Below the pieces are notes generated by a model. That model did no database searches. It worked only from the letters and a program-made list of their open reading frames with translations, and was not told where the DNA came from. 64,000 bases of DNA from Qipengyuania marincola. GTDB taxonomy: Bacteria > Pseudomonadota > Alphaproteobacteria > Sphingomonadales > Sphingomonadaceae. Positions 26,869 to 36,566 of the stretch are shown piece by piece; the first letter of the stretch is position 1; each line of letters begins with the position of its first letter. The position numbers and the translations under genes were made by a program. The stretch covers positions 868,001 to 932,000 of the forward strand of contig NZ_JARULC010000001.1 of NCBI RefSeq assembly GCF_029688625.1, written 5' to 3'.

Positions 26869-27348
26869 ATGACCACAATCGCCGATTTCACTGTATCGAC
26901 CAGCAAGGGCGAGGCGCTCGACCTTGGCGAGAAGCTCGGCAAGGTTCTGCTGGTGGTCAATACCGCCAGCAAGTGCGGTTTCACGCCGCAATATGACGGG
27001 CTGGAAGAGCTGTATCAGCGCTATGGCGACAAGGGTTTCGAAGTACTGGCCTTCCCCTGCAATCAATTCGGCAACCAGGAACCGGGCGATGCGGAGGAGA
27101 TCGAGCAGTTCTGCAAAGTGAATTTCGGCCTCACCTTCCCGCTGATGGCGAAGGTGGACGTAAACGGCGACGAAGCAAGTCCGCTATTCGACTGGATGAA
27201 GAAAGAGGCGCCCGGCCTGATGGGATCCAAGGCGATCAAATGGAACTTCACCAAATTCCTGATCGACCGGAAGGGAAACGTCGTAAAGAGGTACGGCCCG
27301 GCCGACGCGCCAAAAGGCATCGCCGTGGATATCGAGAGCCTGCTGTAA
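26869..27348 (+). CDS. glutathione peroxidase family thiol peroxidase
   Basis: 159 residues. NTASKCGFTPQY carries the peroxidatic Cys36 (a cysteine, not selenocysteine), FPCNQFGNQEPG the Gln, and IKWNFTKFLID the Trp and Asn of the catalytic tetrad. Bacterial members usually reduce peroxides with thioredoxin rather than glutathione. No signal peptide, so cytoplasmic. It lies just after the DUF1579-like gene. Confidence 0.93.
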   Translation: MTTIADFTVSTSKGEALDLGEKLGKVLLVVNTASKCGFTPQYDGLEELYQRYGDKGFEVLAFPCNQFGNQEPGDAEEIEQFCKVNFGLTFPLMAKVDVNGDEASPLFDWMKKEAPGLMGSKAIKWNFTKFLIDRKGNVVKRYGPADAPKGIAVDIESLL

Positions 27349-27379
27349 CCGTTCCGGCGGCCCGCGCGAAAGGCAGACC

Positions 27380-27700
27380 ATGCTTGCTGATATCAACCAG
27401 TGGTTCCTCGCCCTCGGCGCCGAATATGGCGTCAATCCCTACATCTTCGGCGGGATTTATGTGGGAGCGATCCCCTTTTTCCTGCTCTCGATCGGCTGGC
27501 TGGTGAAGCGCGCGCGAGCAGGACGTTCCACGGTGGTGCCGACCATGCTGGCCGGGTTCTTTTTCGTCTCCGCCTACCTTTACCTGGCGATCGCGGGGCG
27601 GAATATTCCGATCTGGGTCTGGATCTTCCTGGCCGCGCTGGTGATCTATGGCGCTATCTCCACGATCCGCGATACGCGCAAGAAGATTCGGGAGGGCTGA
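27380..27700 (+). CDS. small integral membrane protein
   Basis: 106 residues with three hydrophobic segments (IFGGIYVGAIPFFLLSIGWL, VPTMLAGFFFVSAYLYLAIA, IWVWIFLAALVIYGAIS) joined by short basic loops and a basic C-terminal tail. The family is not recognised. It lies between the peroxidase and dnaE genes in the same direction. Confidence 0.75.
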   Translation: MLADINQWFLALGAEYGVNPYIFGGIYVGAIPFFLLSIGWLVKRARAGRSTVVPTMLAGFFFVSAYLYLAIAGRNIPIWVWIFLAALVIYGAISTIRDTRKKIREG

Positions 27701-27773
27701 CTTCTCCACGCGCTGTGGAGAAAGAGCGCTGCGGGAGCCTTCCGAATCCGCGTAAAACCCTTAACTTGTGGCT

Positions 27774-30700
27774 ATGAGCTACAAGCCTTTCGTCCCACTG
27801 CGCGTGTTGTCGGCATATTCGATGCTCGAAGGGGCAATCGATCCCAAGGCGATGGCCAAGCTGGCGAAGGAACGCGGCTTTCCCGCGATCGCGATCGCGG
27901 ACCGCAACGGGCTTTACGGTGCGGTCATGTTCGCCAACGCCTGCAAGGCGGAAGGTATTCAGCCGATCATCGGCACGCTTCTGGGCGTCGCGAGGGATGC
28001 CGAGGGCAAGCAGGTCGACTACCTGCCGCTCTATGCGCAGGACGAGGCGGGCTACGACAATCTTTGTCATCTGGTTTCCAAAGCGCATCTCGAACGCCCG
28101 CTGGAATTTGAGCCGCATGTGCGGATGGAGGATTTCGAGGGTCGCACCGGTGGGCTGATTGCGCTGACGGGGGCGAGCGAAGGGGTCGTAACGCGGCTTC
28201 TGGCGGAAGGTCAGCAAAGTCATGCCGAACTTGCACTGGATCGCCTGCAGGCGCTGTTTCCGGACAGGCTCTACATCGAACTCGCGAGGCGCGGAGATGA
28301 GGTAGAGGAGCGTGCTGAGGATGCCCTCGTCGATTTGGCCTATGCGCGAGACCTGCCGCTGATTGCGACCAACCCGGCAAACTATGCCGAACCGCACATG
28401 CATAAGGCGCATGATGCAATGCTATGCATTGCCGGCTCGACCCATATCGAGGCCGAGGAGCGCGCGCGGTCCAATCCGGAAAGCTACGTCAAGACCTACC
28501 ACATGATGGACGAGGCGTTCGCCGACCTGCCCGAAGCAGTCGAGAACACTATCGTCCTTGCGCAGCGCTGCGCCTACGCGCCGCCCTATCGCGACCCGAT
28601 CTTGCCCAGCCTTGCGGGCGATCTGGAAGGCGAAGCGCGGGCGCTGGAAGAGGACGCGCGCAATGGCCTCGAAGCTCGGCTGGCGCCCTATGGCGAGATG
28701 TCGGAAGAAGACCGCAAGGTCTATTTCGACCGGTTGAAGTTCGAAGTCGACATCATCAACCAGATGGGCTTTCCCGGCTACTTCCTGATCGTTGCCGACT
28801 TCATCAAATGGGCCAAGGATCAGGACATTCCCGTCGGCCCGGGCCGTGGCTCGGGTGCGGGCAGCCTTGTCGCCTGGGCGCTCACGATTACCGATCTCGA
28901 CCCGATCCAGCTCGGCCTGCTGTTCGAACGCTTCCTCAACCCCGAGCGCGTATCGATGCCCGACTTCGACATCGACTTCTGCGAAACGCGGCGCGGCGAG
29001 GTGATCCGCTACGTCCAGCAGAAATACGGCCACGATCACGTCGCGCAGATAATTACCTTCGGTAAGCTGAAGGCCCGCGCCGTGCTGCGCGATACGGGCC
29101 GCATTTTGCAGATGAGCTACGGCCATGTGGATCGCCTCTGCAAGATGGTGCCCAATCACCCGACCGACCCCTGGACGCTGCCCCGCGCGCTCAATGGCGC
29201 GGCAGACTTCAAGCGCGAATACGATAACGACAATGAGGTGAAGCGCCTCGTCGATCTCGCGATGCAGCTGGAGGGCTTCCCGCGCAACAGCTCGACCCAC
29301 GCCGCTGGCGTCGTGATCGGCGATCGCCCGCTGGCGCAACTCGTCCCGCTTTACCGCGACCCGCGCTCGGACATGCCGGTGACGCAATACGACATGAAGA
29401 ATGTCGAGAGCTCCGGCCTCGTGAAGTTCGACTTCCTTGGATTGAAGACGCTTTCGGTGCTCAAGAAGGCCACCGACCTGCTCAAGCGGCGCGAGATCGA
29501 CATCGACCTCTCGACGCTCCCGCTCGACGATCCCAAGGTCTATGAGCTGATGAAGGCGGGCAACACGGTCGGTGTGTTCCAGCTGGAATCGGAAGGCATG
29601 CGCCGCACGCTGACGGCAGTGAAACCGACAAATTTCGGCGACATCATCGCGCTCGTGTCGCTCTATCGTCCGGGTCCGATGGACAACATTCCGCTGTTCG
29701 GCAAGCGCAAGGCGGGCGAGGTCGCGATCGAATATCCGCACGCCAAGCTCGAAGGCATCCTGGCCGAGACATATGGCATCTTCGTCTATCAGGAACAGGT
29801 CATGCAGGCCGCGCAGATCCTCGCCGGATATTCGCTCGGGGATGCCGACCTGCTGCGCCGCGCCATGGGCAAGAAGGTGCAGGCCGAAATGGACGCCCAG
29901 CGTGAGCGGTTCGTCGAGGGCTGCAAGGAAGTCTCCGGCATTGAAAAGGCCGAGGCGAATGCGCTGTTCGACTTGATCGACAAGTTCGCCGGCTACGGCT
30001 TCAACAAGTCGCACGCTGCGGCCTACGCGTTGCTCGCCTACCAGACGGCGTGGCTCAAGGCGCATTATCCGGAAGAGTTCTTCGCCGCGTCTATGTGCTT
30101 CGACATGCACCAGTCGGAGAAACTGGCCGTCTTTGTCGACGATGCGCGGCGCAGCGGAATCAAGGTGCTGCCACCCGCGCTGAACTATTCCGAGGCGGAA
30201 TACAGTGTCGAGCAGACCGACGATGGCTATGCCGTGCGCTATGCGCTGGCGGGCATTCGCAATGTCGGCGAACGGGCGATGGAAGCGATCGTCCACGAGC
30301 GGGAGGTCAGCGGCAAGTTCGAGAGCCTGCAGGACCTGTTCGAGCGGCTGCCCAAGGGCTCGATGAATTCTCGTCAGCTGGAGGCGCTGATTTCGGCCGG
30401 CGCACTCGACGAATTCGAGACCAACCGGGCGAAGCTGTTCGCCAATGCCGACATGCTGCTGGCCATCGCGGACGCTGCCGAGCGCGAGCGGTCGAGCGGG
30501 CAGGCGGCGCTGTTCGGCGGCGACGATGCGGCGAGCGAAGACACGCTGCGCCTCAAGGATGCCGATCCCTGGCCGCGCGCGGAGCAAATGGCGCGGGAGA
30601 AGGAGAACTTCGGCTTCTACTTCGCCGAGCATCCGGTCGAAGCCTGGCGCACCGTGGCAAGCGCGCAGGGTGCGCGCAGCTATGCCTCGCTTATGGCGAG

Positions 30701-31250
30701 CGGCGCCCCTCCCGGCGGCCGCGCGGGTGCGGTGATGGCAGCCATGGTCGAGAAGGCGAGCAAGGGAACCACCAAGCGCGGCAAGCCCTTCATCCGCGCC
30801 GATTTCTCCGACAGCTCCGGCCAGTTCAGTGCCGCCTGTTTCGAGGAGGGCATGGTCGATCGCTTCCTCGAATGGGCGGAGAACCAGACCTGCGTAAAGC
30901 TTGACGTCGAGCTCGACAGTCCAAGTCCCGACGAACCGCCGCGGATTACCGTGCGCGGCGCCGTCCCCTTGGATGCAGTGAAAGGCAGCATGGCGATGCT
31001 GCTCACTCTCGAGGTTGAGAATGTCGATGCCCTCATGGAGCTGGCAATCGCGCTTCAGACGGCAGGCGAGGGCGGCGACGAGGTGATGGCGACACTGCAC
31101 ACCGGCGATCCCGAGCCGCCGGTCATGCGCCTCGGCCGTACATTTTGCATCGATGGAGAGCTCGCTGAACGCTTGGCAAGCGTGCCCGGCCTTGCCAAGG
31201 TGCAACTGACCGCGCGACGGGGGAAGGCAAACCTGCGCCTCGTCGCCTGA
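27774..31250 (+). CDS. dnaE: DNA polymerase III alpha subunit
   Basis: The replicative polymerase, 1158 residues from ATG 27774 (a GTG two codons earlier is possible). Order: N-terminal PHP domain (about 1-270), palm with PDFDIDF (Asp397 and Asp399, the metal-binding pair) and GRGSGAGSLVAW, fingers (ESEGMRRTLTAVKP, GYGFNKSHAAAYALLAYQTAWLK), helix-hairpin-helix and OB-fold parts. The PHP motif near residue 10 reads PLRVLSAYS instead of the HLRVHS usual in active PHP domains, so PHP metal binding is probably lost. It is a DnaE1-type enzyme relying on a separate DnaQ exonuclease. Confidence 0.96.
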   Translation: MSYKPFVPLRVLSAYSMLEGAIDPKAMAKLAKERGFPAIAIADRNGLYGAVMFANACKAEGIQPIIGTLLGVARDAEGKQVDYLPLYAQDEAGYDNLCHLVSKAHLERPLEFEPHVRMEDFEGRTGGLIALTGASEGVVTRLLAEGQQSHAELALDRLQALFPDRLYIELARRGDEVEERAEDALVDLAYARDLPLIATNPANYAEPHMHKAHDAMLCIAGSTHIEAEERARSNPESYVKTYHMMDEAFADLPEAVENTIVLAQRCAYAPPYRDPILPSLAGDLEGEARALEEDARNGLEARLAPYGEMSEEDRKVYFDRLKFEVDIINQMGFPGYFLIVADFIKWAKDQDIPVGPGRGSGAGSLVAWALTITDLDPIQLGLLFERFLNPERVSMPDFDIDFCETRRGEVIRYVQQKYGHDHVAQIITFGKLKARAVLRDTGRILQMSYGHVDRLCKMVPNHPTDPWTLPRALNGAADFKREYDNDNEVKRLVDLAMQLEGFPRNSSTHAAGVVIGDRPLAQLVPLYRDPRSDMPVTQYDMKNVESSGLVKFDFLGLKTLSVLKKATDLLKRREIDIDLSTLPLDDPKVYELMKAGNTVGVFQLESEGMRRTLTAVKPTNFGDIIALVSLYRPGPMDNIPLFGKRKAGEVAIEYPHAKLEGILAETYGIFVYQEQVMQAAQILAGYSLGDADLLRRAMGKKVQAEMDAQRERFVEGCKEVSGIEKAEANALFDLIDKFAGYGFNKSHAAAYALLAYQTAWLKAHYPEEFFAASMCFDMHQSEKLAVFVDDARRSGIKVLPPALNYSEAEYSVEQTDDGYAVRYALAGIRNVGERAMEAIVHEREVSGKFESLQDLFERLPKGSMNSRQLEALISAGALDEFETNRAKLFANADMLLAIADAAERERSSGQAALFGGDDAASEDTLRLKDADPWPRAEQMAREKENFGFYFAEHPVEAWRTVASAQGARSYASLMASGAPPGGRAGAVMAAMVEKASKGTTKRGKPFIRADFSDSSGQFSAACFEEGMVDRFLEWAENQTCVKLDVELDSPSPDEPPRITVRGAVPLDAVKGSMAMLLTLEVENVDALMELAIALQTAGEGGDEVMATLHTGDPEPPVMRLGRTFCIDGELAERLASVPGLAKVQLTARRGKANLRLVA

Positions 31251-31270
31251 ATACGGCGAGAGGAGAGCAT

Positions 31271-32875
31271 ATGTCGTTAGGCGCCATGCAGGATTGGACC
31301 ATGCGGATTTCGCATGTGATCGACCATGCTGCGAGAGAAGCCCCAACCCGCGAGATCGTGACCCGCTGGGCCGATGGCAGCGAGACGCGGACCAATTGGG
31401 CGGGCATCCACCGCGATGCGCGCAAGATGGCGCAGGCGCTACAGGCGCTCGGCCTCAAGCCGGGGGACAAGGTCGCGAGCCTCGCGATGAACCATTCGCG
31501 CCACCTCGTCAGCTGGTTCGGGGTCGCGGGGATGGGCGGCGTCCTTCACACCTGCAATCCGCGCCTGTTCGAAGAGCAGCTGGAGTATATCGTCGGCCAT
31601 GCCGAGGATAAGGTGATGCTCTACGATGCGGCCTTCCAGCCGATCATCGACAAGATGCGCGACCAGTGGCCGACGGTCGAACATTACATCTGCTTCGATC
31701 CGCCCGAGGGCAGCGATGCCACGGCTTTCGAAGACTGGATTGGCGCGCAGAGCGGCGAATTCGAATGGGTCGCGGGCGACGAGCGCGATCCCTGCATGAT
31801 CTGCTACACCAGCGGCACTACCGGCAATCCCAAGGGCGTGCAGTATGAGCATCGCTCCACTGTGCTCCACGCGCTTGCCGGCTTGCAGCCGAGCACATTC
31901 AATTTCAGCGCGTCCTCGGTAATGCTGCCGGTCGTGCCGATGTTCCATGCGGCGAGCTGGGGCCTGCCCTACGCTGGCGCGATGGCGGGGATCAAATTCG
32001 TGTTCAGCGCGGTCAACGATCCGGCCGTGCTCGACGAGATGATGAAGAAGGAAGGCGTGACCGACAGCGCCGGCGTGCCGACCGTCTGGCTTGCCCATTT
32101 CCAATACTGCGATGCCAACGATATCGAGCTGCCCAAGCTACGCGCGGCAACCATCGGCGGTTCGGCCGCCCCGCGCTTCATGATCGAGCGGCTGATGAAG
32201 AATGGCACCCGCGTCCAGCACGCCTGGGGGATGACGGAAACCTCGCCTATCGGCACCGTCGGCGGCCCCACAGCGGACTGGGACGAGATGACCTTCGATC
32301 AGAAGGTCGAGAAGACCATGAAGCAGGGCCGCCCGATTTTCGGCGTGGAGCTGCGCACGGTCGATCTCGACGATCGCACCAAGGTCCTGCCGCGCGATGG
32401 CGAGGCATCGGGCGCGCTACAGATCCGCGGCCCGTGGGTCGTCAAACGCTACTTCAAGGCCGAAGAAGACGCGCTGACAGCTGATGGCTGGTTCGATACC
32501 GGCGATGTCGCCATCCTGCACCCGGACGGCACGATGCAGATCACCGACCGCACCAAGGACGTTATCAAGTCCGGCGGCGAATGGATCAGCTCGGTCGAGC
32601 TCGAAAACGCCGCAGTCGGCCACCCTGCCGTGGCCGAGGCGGCTTGCGTCGGCATGTTTCACCCCAAGTGGGACGAGCGCCCGGTGCTGTTCGTGGTCAA
32701 GAAGGAGGGCAAGGACTGCACGGCGGAAGAGGTGGTAAACTTCCTCTCCGACAAGGTGGCCAAGTGGTGGCTGCCCGATGCGGTCGAGTTCGTCGACGAC
32801 ATCCCGCACACCGCCACCGGCAAGATCAGCAAGAAGGACCTGCGCGATCGGTTCAGCGACTATACGCTCGCCTGA
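31271..32875 (+). CDS. acyl-CoA synthetase (AMP-forming)
   Basis: 534 residues of the ANL superfamily; activates a fatty or other carboxylic acid to its CoA thioester through an acyl-[24 protein letters not shown] is the P-loop, [11 protein letters not shown] the A5 motif, [14 protein letters not shown] the A7 motif, [16 protein letters not shown] the hinge, and [17 protein letters not shown] carries the catalytic Lys. The pattern resembles long- or medium-chain fatty-acid ligases. It follows dnaE by 20 bp. Confidence 0.92.
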   Translation: MSLGAMQDWTMRISHVIDHAAREAPTREIVTRWADGSETRTNWAGIHRDARKMAQALQALGLKPGDKVASLAMNHSRHLVSWFGVAGMGGVLHTCNPRLFEEQLEYIVGHAEDKVMLYDAAFQPIIDKMRDQWPTVEHYICFDPPEGSDATAFEDWIGAQSGEFEWVAGDERDPCMICYTSGTTGNPKGVQYEHRSTVLHALAGLQPSTFNFSASSVMLPVVPMFHAASWGLPYAGAMAGIKFVFSAVNDPAVLDEMMKKEGVTDSAGVPTVWLAHFQYCDANDIELPKLRAATIGGSAAPRFMIERLMKNGTRVQHAWGMTETSPIGTVGGPTADWDEMTFDQKVEKTMKQGRPIFGVELRTVDLDDRTKVLPRDGEASGALQIRGPWVVKRYFKAEEDALTADGWFDTGDVAILHPDGTMQITDRTKDVIKSGGEWISSVELENAAVGHPAVAEAACVGMFHPKWDERPVLFVVKKEGKDCTAEEVVNFLSDKVAKWWLPDAVEFVDDIPHTATGKISKKDLRDRFSDYTLA

Positions 32876-32882
32876 CGTAGCT

Positions 32883-33371
32883 GTGCGCACCGCAGTGGTG
32901 GAGGATGCCGCTGCGGTGCAGGCGATCTACGCCCATCACGTCGCGCACAGCACGGCGACCTTCGATACCGTGGCACCGGACGAGGCGTTCTGGCGCGAGA
33001 AAATCGGCGCGGTTGCAGCGCGTGGCTGGCCGTTTCTCATGGTGGAACGCGATGGCGAGGTGGGGGGCTATGCCTATGCAACCCAATTCCGCGACCGCGC
33101 GGCCTATGCGCATACTTGCGAAAACAGCATCTATATCGCCGACTTACAGCGCGGTTCGGGCCTCGGCTCCACCTTGCTGGCGGCGCTGGTCGATGCAGCG
33201 GGCGACGCGGGCTTCGAGCAGATGATCGCAGTCATCGGCGGGGGCGAACCCGCCTCGGTGGCGCTGCACGGCAAGCTCGGCTTCGTCGAGGCAGGGCGGA
33301 TGCGGCAGGTCGGCATGAAATTCGGACGGCGGCTCGATACAGTTTACATGCAGCTAGCCCTGCATAGATAA
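32883..33371 (+). CDS. GNAT acetyltransferase, phosphinothricin acetyltransferase-like
   Basis: 162 residues from a GTG at 32883, just after the acyl-CoA synthetase gene. VRTAVVEDAAAVQAIYAHHV, FWREKIGAV, GGYAYATQFRDRAAYAHTCENSIYI, RGSGLGSTLLAALV and VALHGKLGFVEAGRM follow the order of the Pat/Bar/MnaT acetyltransferases that N-acetylate methionine derivatives or phosphinothricin. The acceptor is unknown. Confidence 0.9.
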   Translation: MRTAVVEDAAAVQAIYAHHVAHSTATFDTVAPDEAFWREKIGAVAARGWPFLMVERDGEVGGYAYATQFRDRAAYAHTCENSIYIADLQRGSGLGSTLLAALVDAAGDAGFEQMIAVIGGGEPASVALHGKLGFVEAGRMRQVGMKFGRRLDTVYMQLALHR

Positions 33372-33412
33372 GCTGCGACAGTCGCTTGCAAGACTTTCCA
33401 AGGAGTATTCGA

Positions 33413-33880
33413 ATGCCCCGCTTTCGCCCTGTTTTTGCACTGGCCCCGCTGGCGTTGATCGCCTGCGCGCAGGCCGCCTCCGCCAGTACCATCAACGTGG
33501 CGAAGACCCCGTGGTGCGGCTGCTGCAGCGAATGGATCGAGCGGATGCGCGATGCCGGTTTCGAGATGTCCGTACGCGACGTCGAGAACACGACGCCGGT
33601 CGCGGATGCGGCCGGTGTGCCCGCCAATCTGCGCAGCTGCCACACCGCGACCGTTGGCGGGTATGCCATCGAAGGCCATGTGCCTGCCGAAGACATACGG
33701 CGCCTGCTCGATGAAAAGCCGGATGCCGTCGGCCTCGCCGTGCCGGGCATGCCCATCGGCTCTCCGGGGATGGAAGTGGCGGGGCGCAGCCAGACCTACC
33801 AGACCGTCCTGATCATGCGTGACGGCAAGCACCGCGTATGGGCGACCCATGAGGGGACAGCCGAAGCCCACAAGCACTGA
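33413..33880 (+). CDS. exported DUF411 metal-binding protein
   Basis: 155 residues, with AAGGAGTATTCGA before the ATG. The N-terminus is a signal peptide ending near AQAASA. The mature part has the DUF411 hallmark KTPWCGCCSEW and a later Cys (NLRSCHTATVGGYAIEGHV). DUF411 proteins are thought to bind metals such as copper in the periplasm; no copper gene adjoins, so the role stays open. Confidence 0.88.
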   Translation: MPRFRPVFALAPLALIACAQAASASTINVAKTPWCGCCSEWIERMRDAGFEMSVRDVENTTPVADAAGVPANLRSCHTATVGGYAIEGHVPAEDIRRLLDEKPDAVGLAVPGMPIGSPGMEVAGRSQTYQTVLIMRDGKHRVWATHEGTAEAHKH

Positions 33881-33905
33881 GCACGATCGAGTACGGAGAG
33901 ACAAT

Positions 33906-34334
33906 TTGACCAACTACATCGACCCGAGCCGTGCCAATTTCGAGGCGTTCAAGGCCCTCCCGCGCGACGAGCCGATCCACATGCTCAACCTTCTGCTCTA
34001 TCGCGACAAAGCCGAGTATCCCGAGGGTCACGAGCATCATGGCAACGGCTGGAGCGGCCGCCGCGCCTATGAGGAATACGGGAAGACCAGCGGCCCGATC
34101 TTCCGCCGCGTGGGTGGCTCCATCGTGTGGCGCGGCGCGTTCCAGACCATGGTGACTGGCCCGGACGACATGCGCTGGCACGATGGCTTCGTGGCGGAAT
34201 ATCCGAACAGCGGCGCATTCTTCGAGATGATCACGGATCCGGAGTACCAGAAGGCGGTCGTCAACCGCACGGCGGCGCTGGTGGATAGCAGGCTGGTACG
34301 GTTTGCACCGGGTGATGCGGGCGACGGGTTCTAG
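33906..34334 (+). CDS. DUF1330-like protein
   Basis: 142 residues from a TTG at 33906, preceded by GGAGAG. No ATG or GTG gives the full start of the conserved region. PIHMLNLLLYRDKAEYP, AYEEYGKTSGPIFRRVGG and MRWHDGFVAEYPNSGAFFEMITDPEY match the DUF1330/dimeric alpha-beta barrel type, whose function is mostly unknown. It is convergent with the radical SAM gene through a shared hairpin. Confidence 0.8.
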   Translation: MTNYIDPSRANFEAFKALPRDEPIHMLNLLLYRDKAEYPEGHEHHGNGWSGRRAYEEYGKTSGPIFRRVGGSIVWRGAFQTMVTGPDDMRWHDGFVAEYPNSGAFFEMITDPEYQKAVVNRTAALVDSRLVRFAPGDAGDGF

Positions 34335-34356
34335 CCTCCCCGGACCGGGGAGGCTA
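34332..34356. terminator. perfect inverted repeat running from stop codon to stop codon
   Basis: A 10-bp perfect stem (TAGCCTCCCC with GGGGAGGCTA) around the loop GGACC. The first three bases are the TAG stop of the DUF1330-like gene and the last three are the complement of the TAG stop of the convergent radical SAM gene. There is no T-tract on either side, so termination may be Rho-independent only in part. Confidence 0.7.
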
Positions 34357-35451
34357 AAGCAACCGCAGCTGCCCGCCGACAGCGGGCGGCCTGAATGCCG
34401 TACAGTCCAGCTCGAACTTCGCCTTGCCGATTCCGGCACGTTTGTAGGCGAGGCGGAAGCGGGCGCGGAAGAGGTCGCCCCACACGCCAGTGGGGCGCAG
34501 ACGGCTGAAGAAGTTCGGATCGTTGTCCTTACCGCTGCGGATCGACTGGACGATGCTCATCACCTTGTCGCCCCGCTCGGGGTAATGGACCGAGAGCCAT
34601 TCGCGGAACAGCGGGGCGACCTCGTGTGGCAGGCGTAGCGGAATCCAACCGCAGCTGTCGACGGCCATCGCCGCGGCGCGCTGGACGATCTCTTCCATGA
34701 ACTCGTCGGTAATCGCCGGGATGACCGGCGCGACCGAGCAATGAGTTGGTACGCCGGCGTCGGATAATTTTCCCAGCGCCTGCAATCGTTTGGCAGGCGA
34801 TGCTGCGCGCGGTTCGAGCTTGCCCGATAGCTTGGGATCGTAGGTCGTGACGGAGATGGCCACTGCTACCAGCCTGCGTTGAGCCATTTCGGCTAGCAGG
34901 TCCAGATCGTCTAGCACGCGGTCGGACTTGGTCGTGATTGTAACCGGATGCCGCGTGTCCAGGCACACCTCCAGCACCGAACGCGTGATCCGGTAATCGC
35001 GCTCGATCGGCTGGTAGGGATCGGTGTTGGTCCCCATCGCGATCGGCTTGGGCCGGTACTTCGGCTTGGCCAGTGTGGCACGCAATATCTCGGCCGCATT
35101 GGGCTTTGCGAACAGTTGCGTTTCGAAATCCAGCCCCGGCGACAGGTCGTGATAGGCATGCGTCGGACGAGCAAAACAATAGACGCACCCATGCTCGCAG
35201 CCGCGATAGGCATTGATCGAGCGGTCGAAAAAAATGTCGGGCGACTGGTTGAAGCTGAGGATCGTCTTGGGCCGTTCCTCGGTCACCCGAGTGCGTAGCT
35301 TCACCGGCGGCCCGTCCAGTGCCTCCATATGGTCGCGCCAGTCGCCATCCTGTTCGCGCGTTGCCAGCCCGAATCGCGTGGGGACGGTACCGGACTGCGC
35401 TCCACGGCCGGAAATGGGAGGTTCGAGGCGTTTCTCCATAGCGGCGAACAT
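34354..35451 (-). CDS. SplB-like radical SAM protein (PA0069 family)
   Basis: 365 residues. YRGCEHGCVYCFARP is the CxxxCxxC iron-sulfur motif for radical SAM chemistry; GRGAQSGTVPTRF at the start and SFNQSPDIFFDRSINAYRG just before it are typical of the PA0069/SplB-related family, distantly similar to spore photoproduct lyase. The substrate of this family is not established. The start is ambiguous: ATG 35451 or ATG 35439, neither with a clear ribosome binding site. Confidence 0.88.
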   Translation of the reverse strand: MFAAMEKRLEPPISGRGAQSGTVPTRFGLATREQDGDWRDHMEALDGPPVKLRTRVTEERPKTILSFNQSPDIFFDRSINAYRGCEHGCVYCFARPTHAYHDLSPGLDFETQLFAKPNAAEILRATLAKPKYRPKPIAMGTNTDPYQPIERDYRITRSVLEVCLDTRHPVTITTKSDRVLDDLDLLAEMAQRRLVAVAISVTTYDPKLSGKLEPRAASPAKRLQALGKLSDAGVPTHCSVAPVIPAITDEFMEEIVQRAAAMAVDSCGWIPLRLPHEVAPLFREWLSVHYPERGDKVMSIVQSIRSGKDNDPNFFSRLRPTGVWGDLFRARFRLAYKRAGIGKAKFELDCTAFRPPAVGGQLRLL

Positions 35452-35479
35452 AAACAGAACAAGCAGTGCTGTCGAGCGC

Positions 35480-36514
35480 TCAGCCGAGCGAAATCTGCAA
35501 TCCAGCCCCCCCGAGCCAGAGACCCACCAACAGTGCCGATTCCCATCCGATACCGACAGGCCCTTGCCGTTCGCGGCGCAACAGACCCAGCAGCAGTATT
35601 CCTGTCATCAGGATCGCAAGCGCGACCCAGAAAACGCTGCGCTCGCTCATCGCGTTGTAGATGCTGCCCTCGCGATAGGCGACGTCGCTGGCGGCGATGA
35701 ACAGCGCGTCGAACATGTTGCCGCCGATGATGCCACCCACGGCCAGCTGCAACGCGCCCCGGCGCACGGCAGCGATTGTCGTGACGAGTTCAGGCAGCGA
35801 TGTGACGACCGCTGTGCCCAGCGCGCCGACGACCCCTTGCGAAATGCCGAGCCTGTCCGACAGCTCCAGCCCGGCAGTGCCGACGAAATAGCCGCACAGC
35901 CCGACAATGCCGACCATCGCGGCGAAGATAGCGAAGAGCAGCGCGAGCGGTCGGTGGTCGTCGCAGTCATCGTCATCCTCGTCACGCGTGGCGTCGGTCT
36001 GGCGCGGCAGCCACATGGGTTTCTGCTTTATCCGGTGCGCATTGTGCAATCCGACGAAATAGACTGCCACCAGCACGGGCGTCAGCGGATTGACCCCGAA
36101 GATGGCATAGGGAGGCGACACCCATGCCATCAGCGGAAGGATAAGCAGGATTATCAGCACCGTCGCTTGCCCCAGATTGACCGGGCTCGCCGCCGCGTGT
36201 TCAAGGTTCACCTTGCGATAGGCGACATCGGCGAGTGCCAGGAACATCGTCTGTGCTGCGATGCCGCCCATCGCGTTCGACACTGCGAGGTCCGGCGCGC
36301 CGCTGGCCGCCGTGCTGGCAGAGGTTACGATGCCCGCGATACTGGTGCCGGCGCCGAGCAGGACCGAGCCGACGAGCGCTTCGCCAAATCCGGTACGGTC
36401 TGCCAATGTGTCGGCAAGACCCGCCATACGGGTGCCGATCAATGCGATCACCACGGCCGCGCCGCCGAAAACCAGCAGCAGCGTCTGGGTGGAAAAGGCC
36501 GTTACTACAAACAG
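35480..36514 (-). CDS. CaCA-family sodium/calcium antiporter-like protein, possible CTG start
   Basis: Membrane exchanger with two homologous halves. The alpha repeats are GEALVGSVLLGAGTSIAGIVTSA, with NAMGGIAAQTMF, and SQGVVGALGTAVVTSLPELVTTIAAV, with GGIIGGNMFDALFI. The acidic residue usual in the first repeat is replaced (TSIAGI instead of TSLPEL), so transport properties may differ. The first regular start (GTG 36454) cuts the first membrane helix; the frame upstream reads FSTQTLLLVFGGAA and contains no ATG, GTG or TTG. A CTG at 36514 with GGGGAG 5 bp upstream restores the helix and gives 344 residues. A His/Asp-rich loop (DATRDEDDDDCDDH) lies between the halves. Confidence 0.75.
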   Translation of the reverse strand: MFVVTAFSTQTLLLVFGGAAVVIALIGTRMAGLADTLADRTGFGEALVGSVLLGAGTSIAGIVTSASTAASGAPDLAVSNAMGGIAAQTMFLALADVAYRKVNLEHAAASPVNLGQATVLIILLILPLMAWVSPPYAIFGVNPLTPVLVAVYFVGLHNAHRIKQKPMWLPRQTDATRDEDDDDCDDHRPLALLFAIFAAMVGIVGLCGYFVGTAGLELSDRLGISQGVVGALGTAVVTSLPELVTTIAAVRRGALQLAVGGIIGGNMFDALFIAASDVAYREGSIYNAMSERSVFWVALAILMTGILLLGLLRRERQGPVGIGWESALLVGLWLGGAGLQISLG

Positions 36515-36566
36515 TTTCGCTCCCCGCTGGCGTCACCCTATGACGCGCGAAGAGCGTGCGGAGTTC

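Noticed and set aside
28422-31346. Long open frame of 974 codons on the strand opposite to dnaE
   Set aside because: It mirrors the codon pattern of dnaE in GC-rich DNA, has no recognisable domain, and dnaE is certain.
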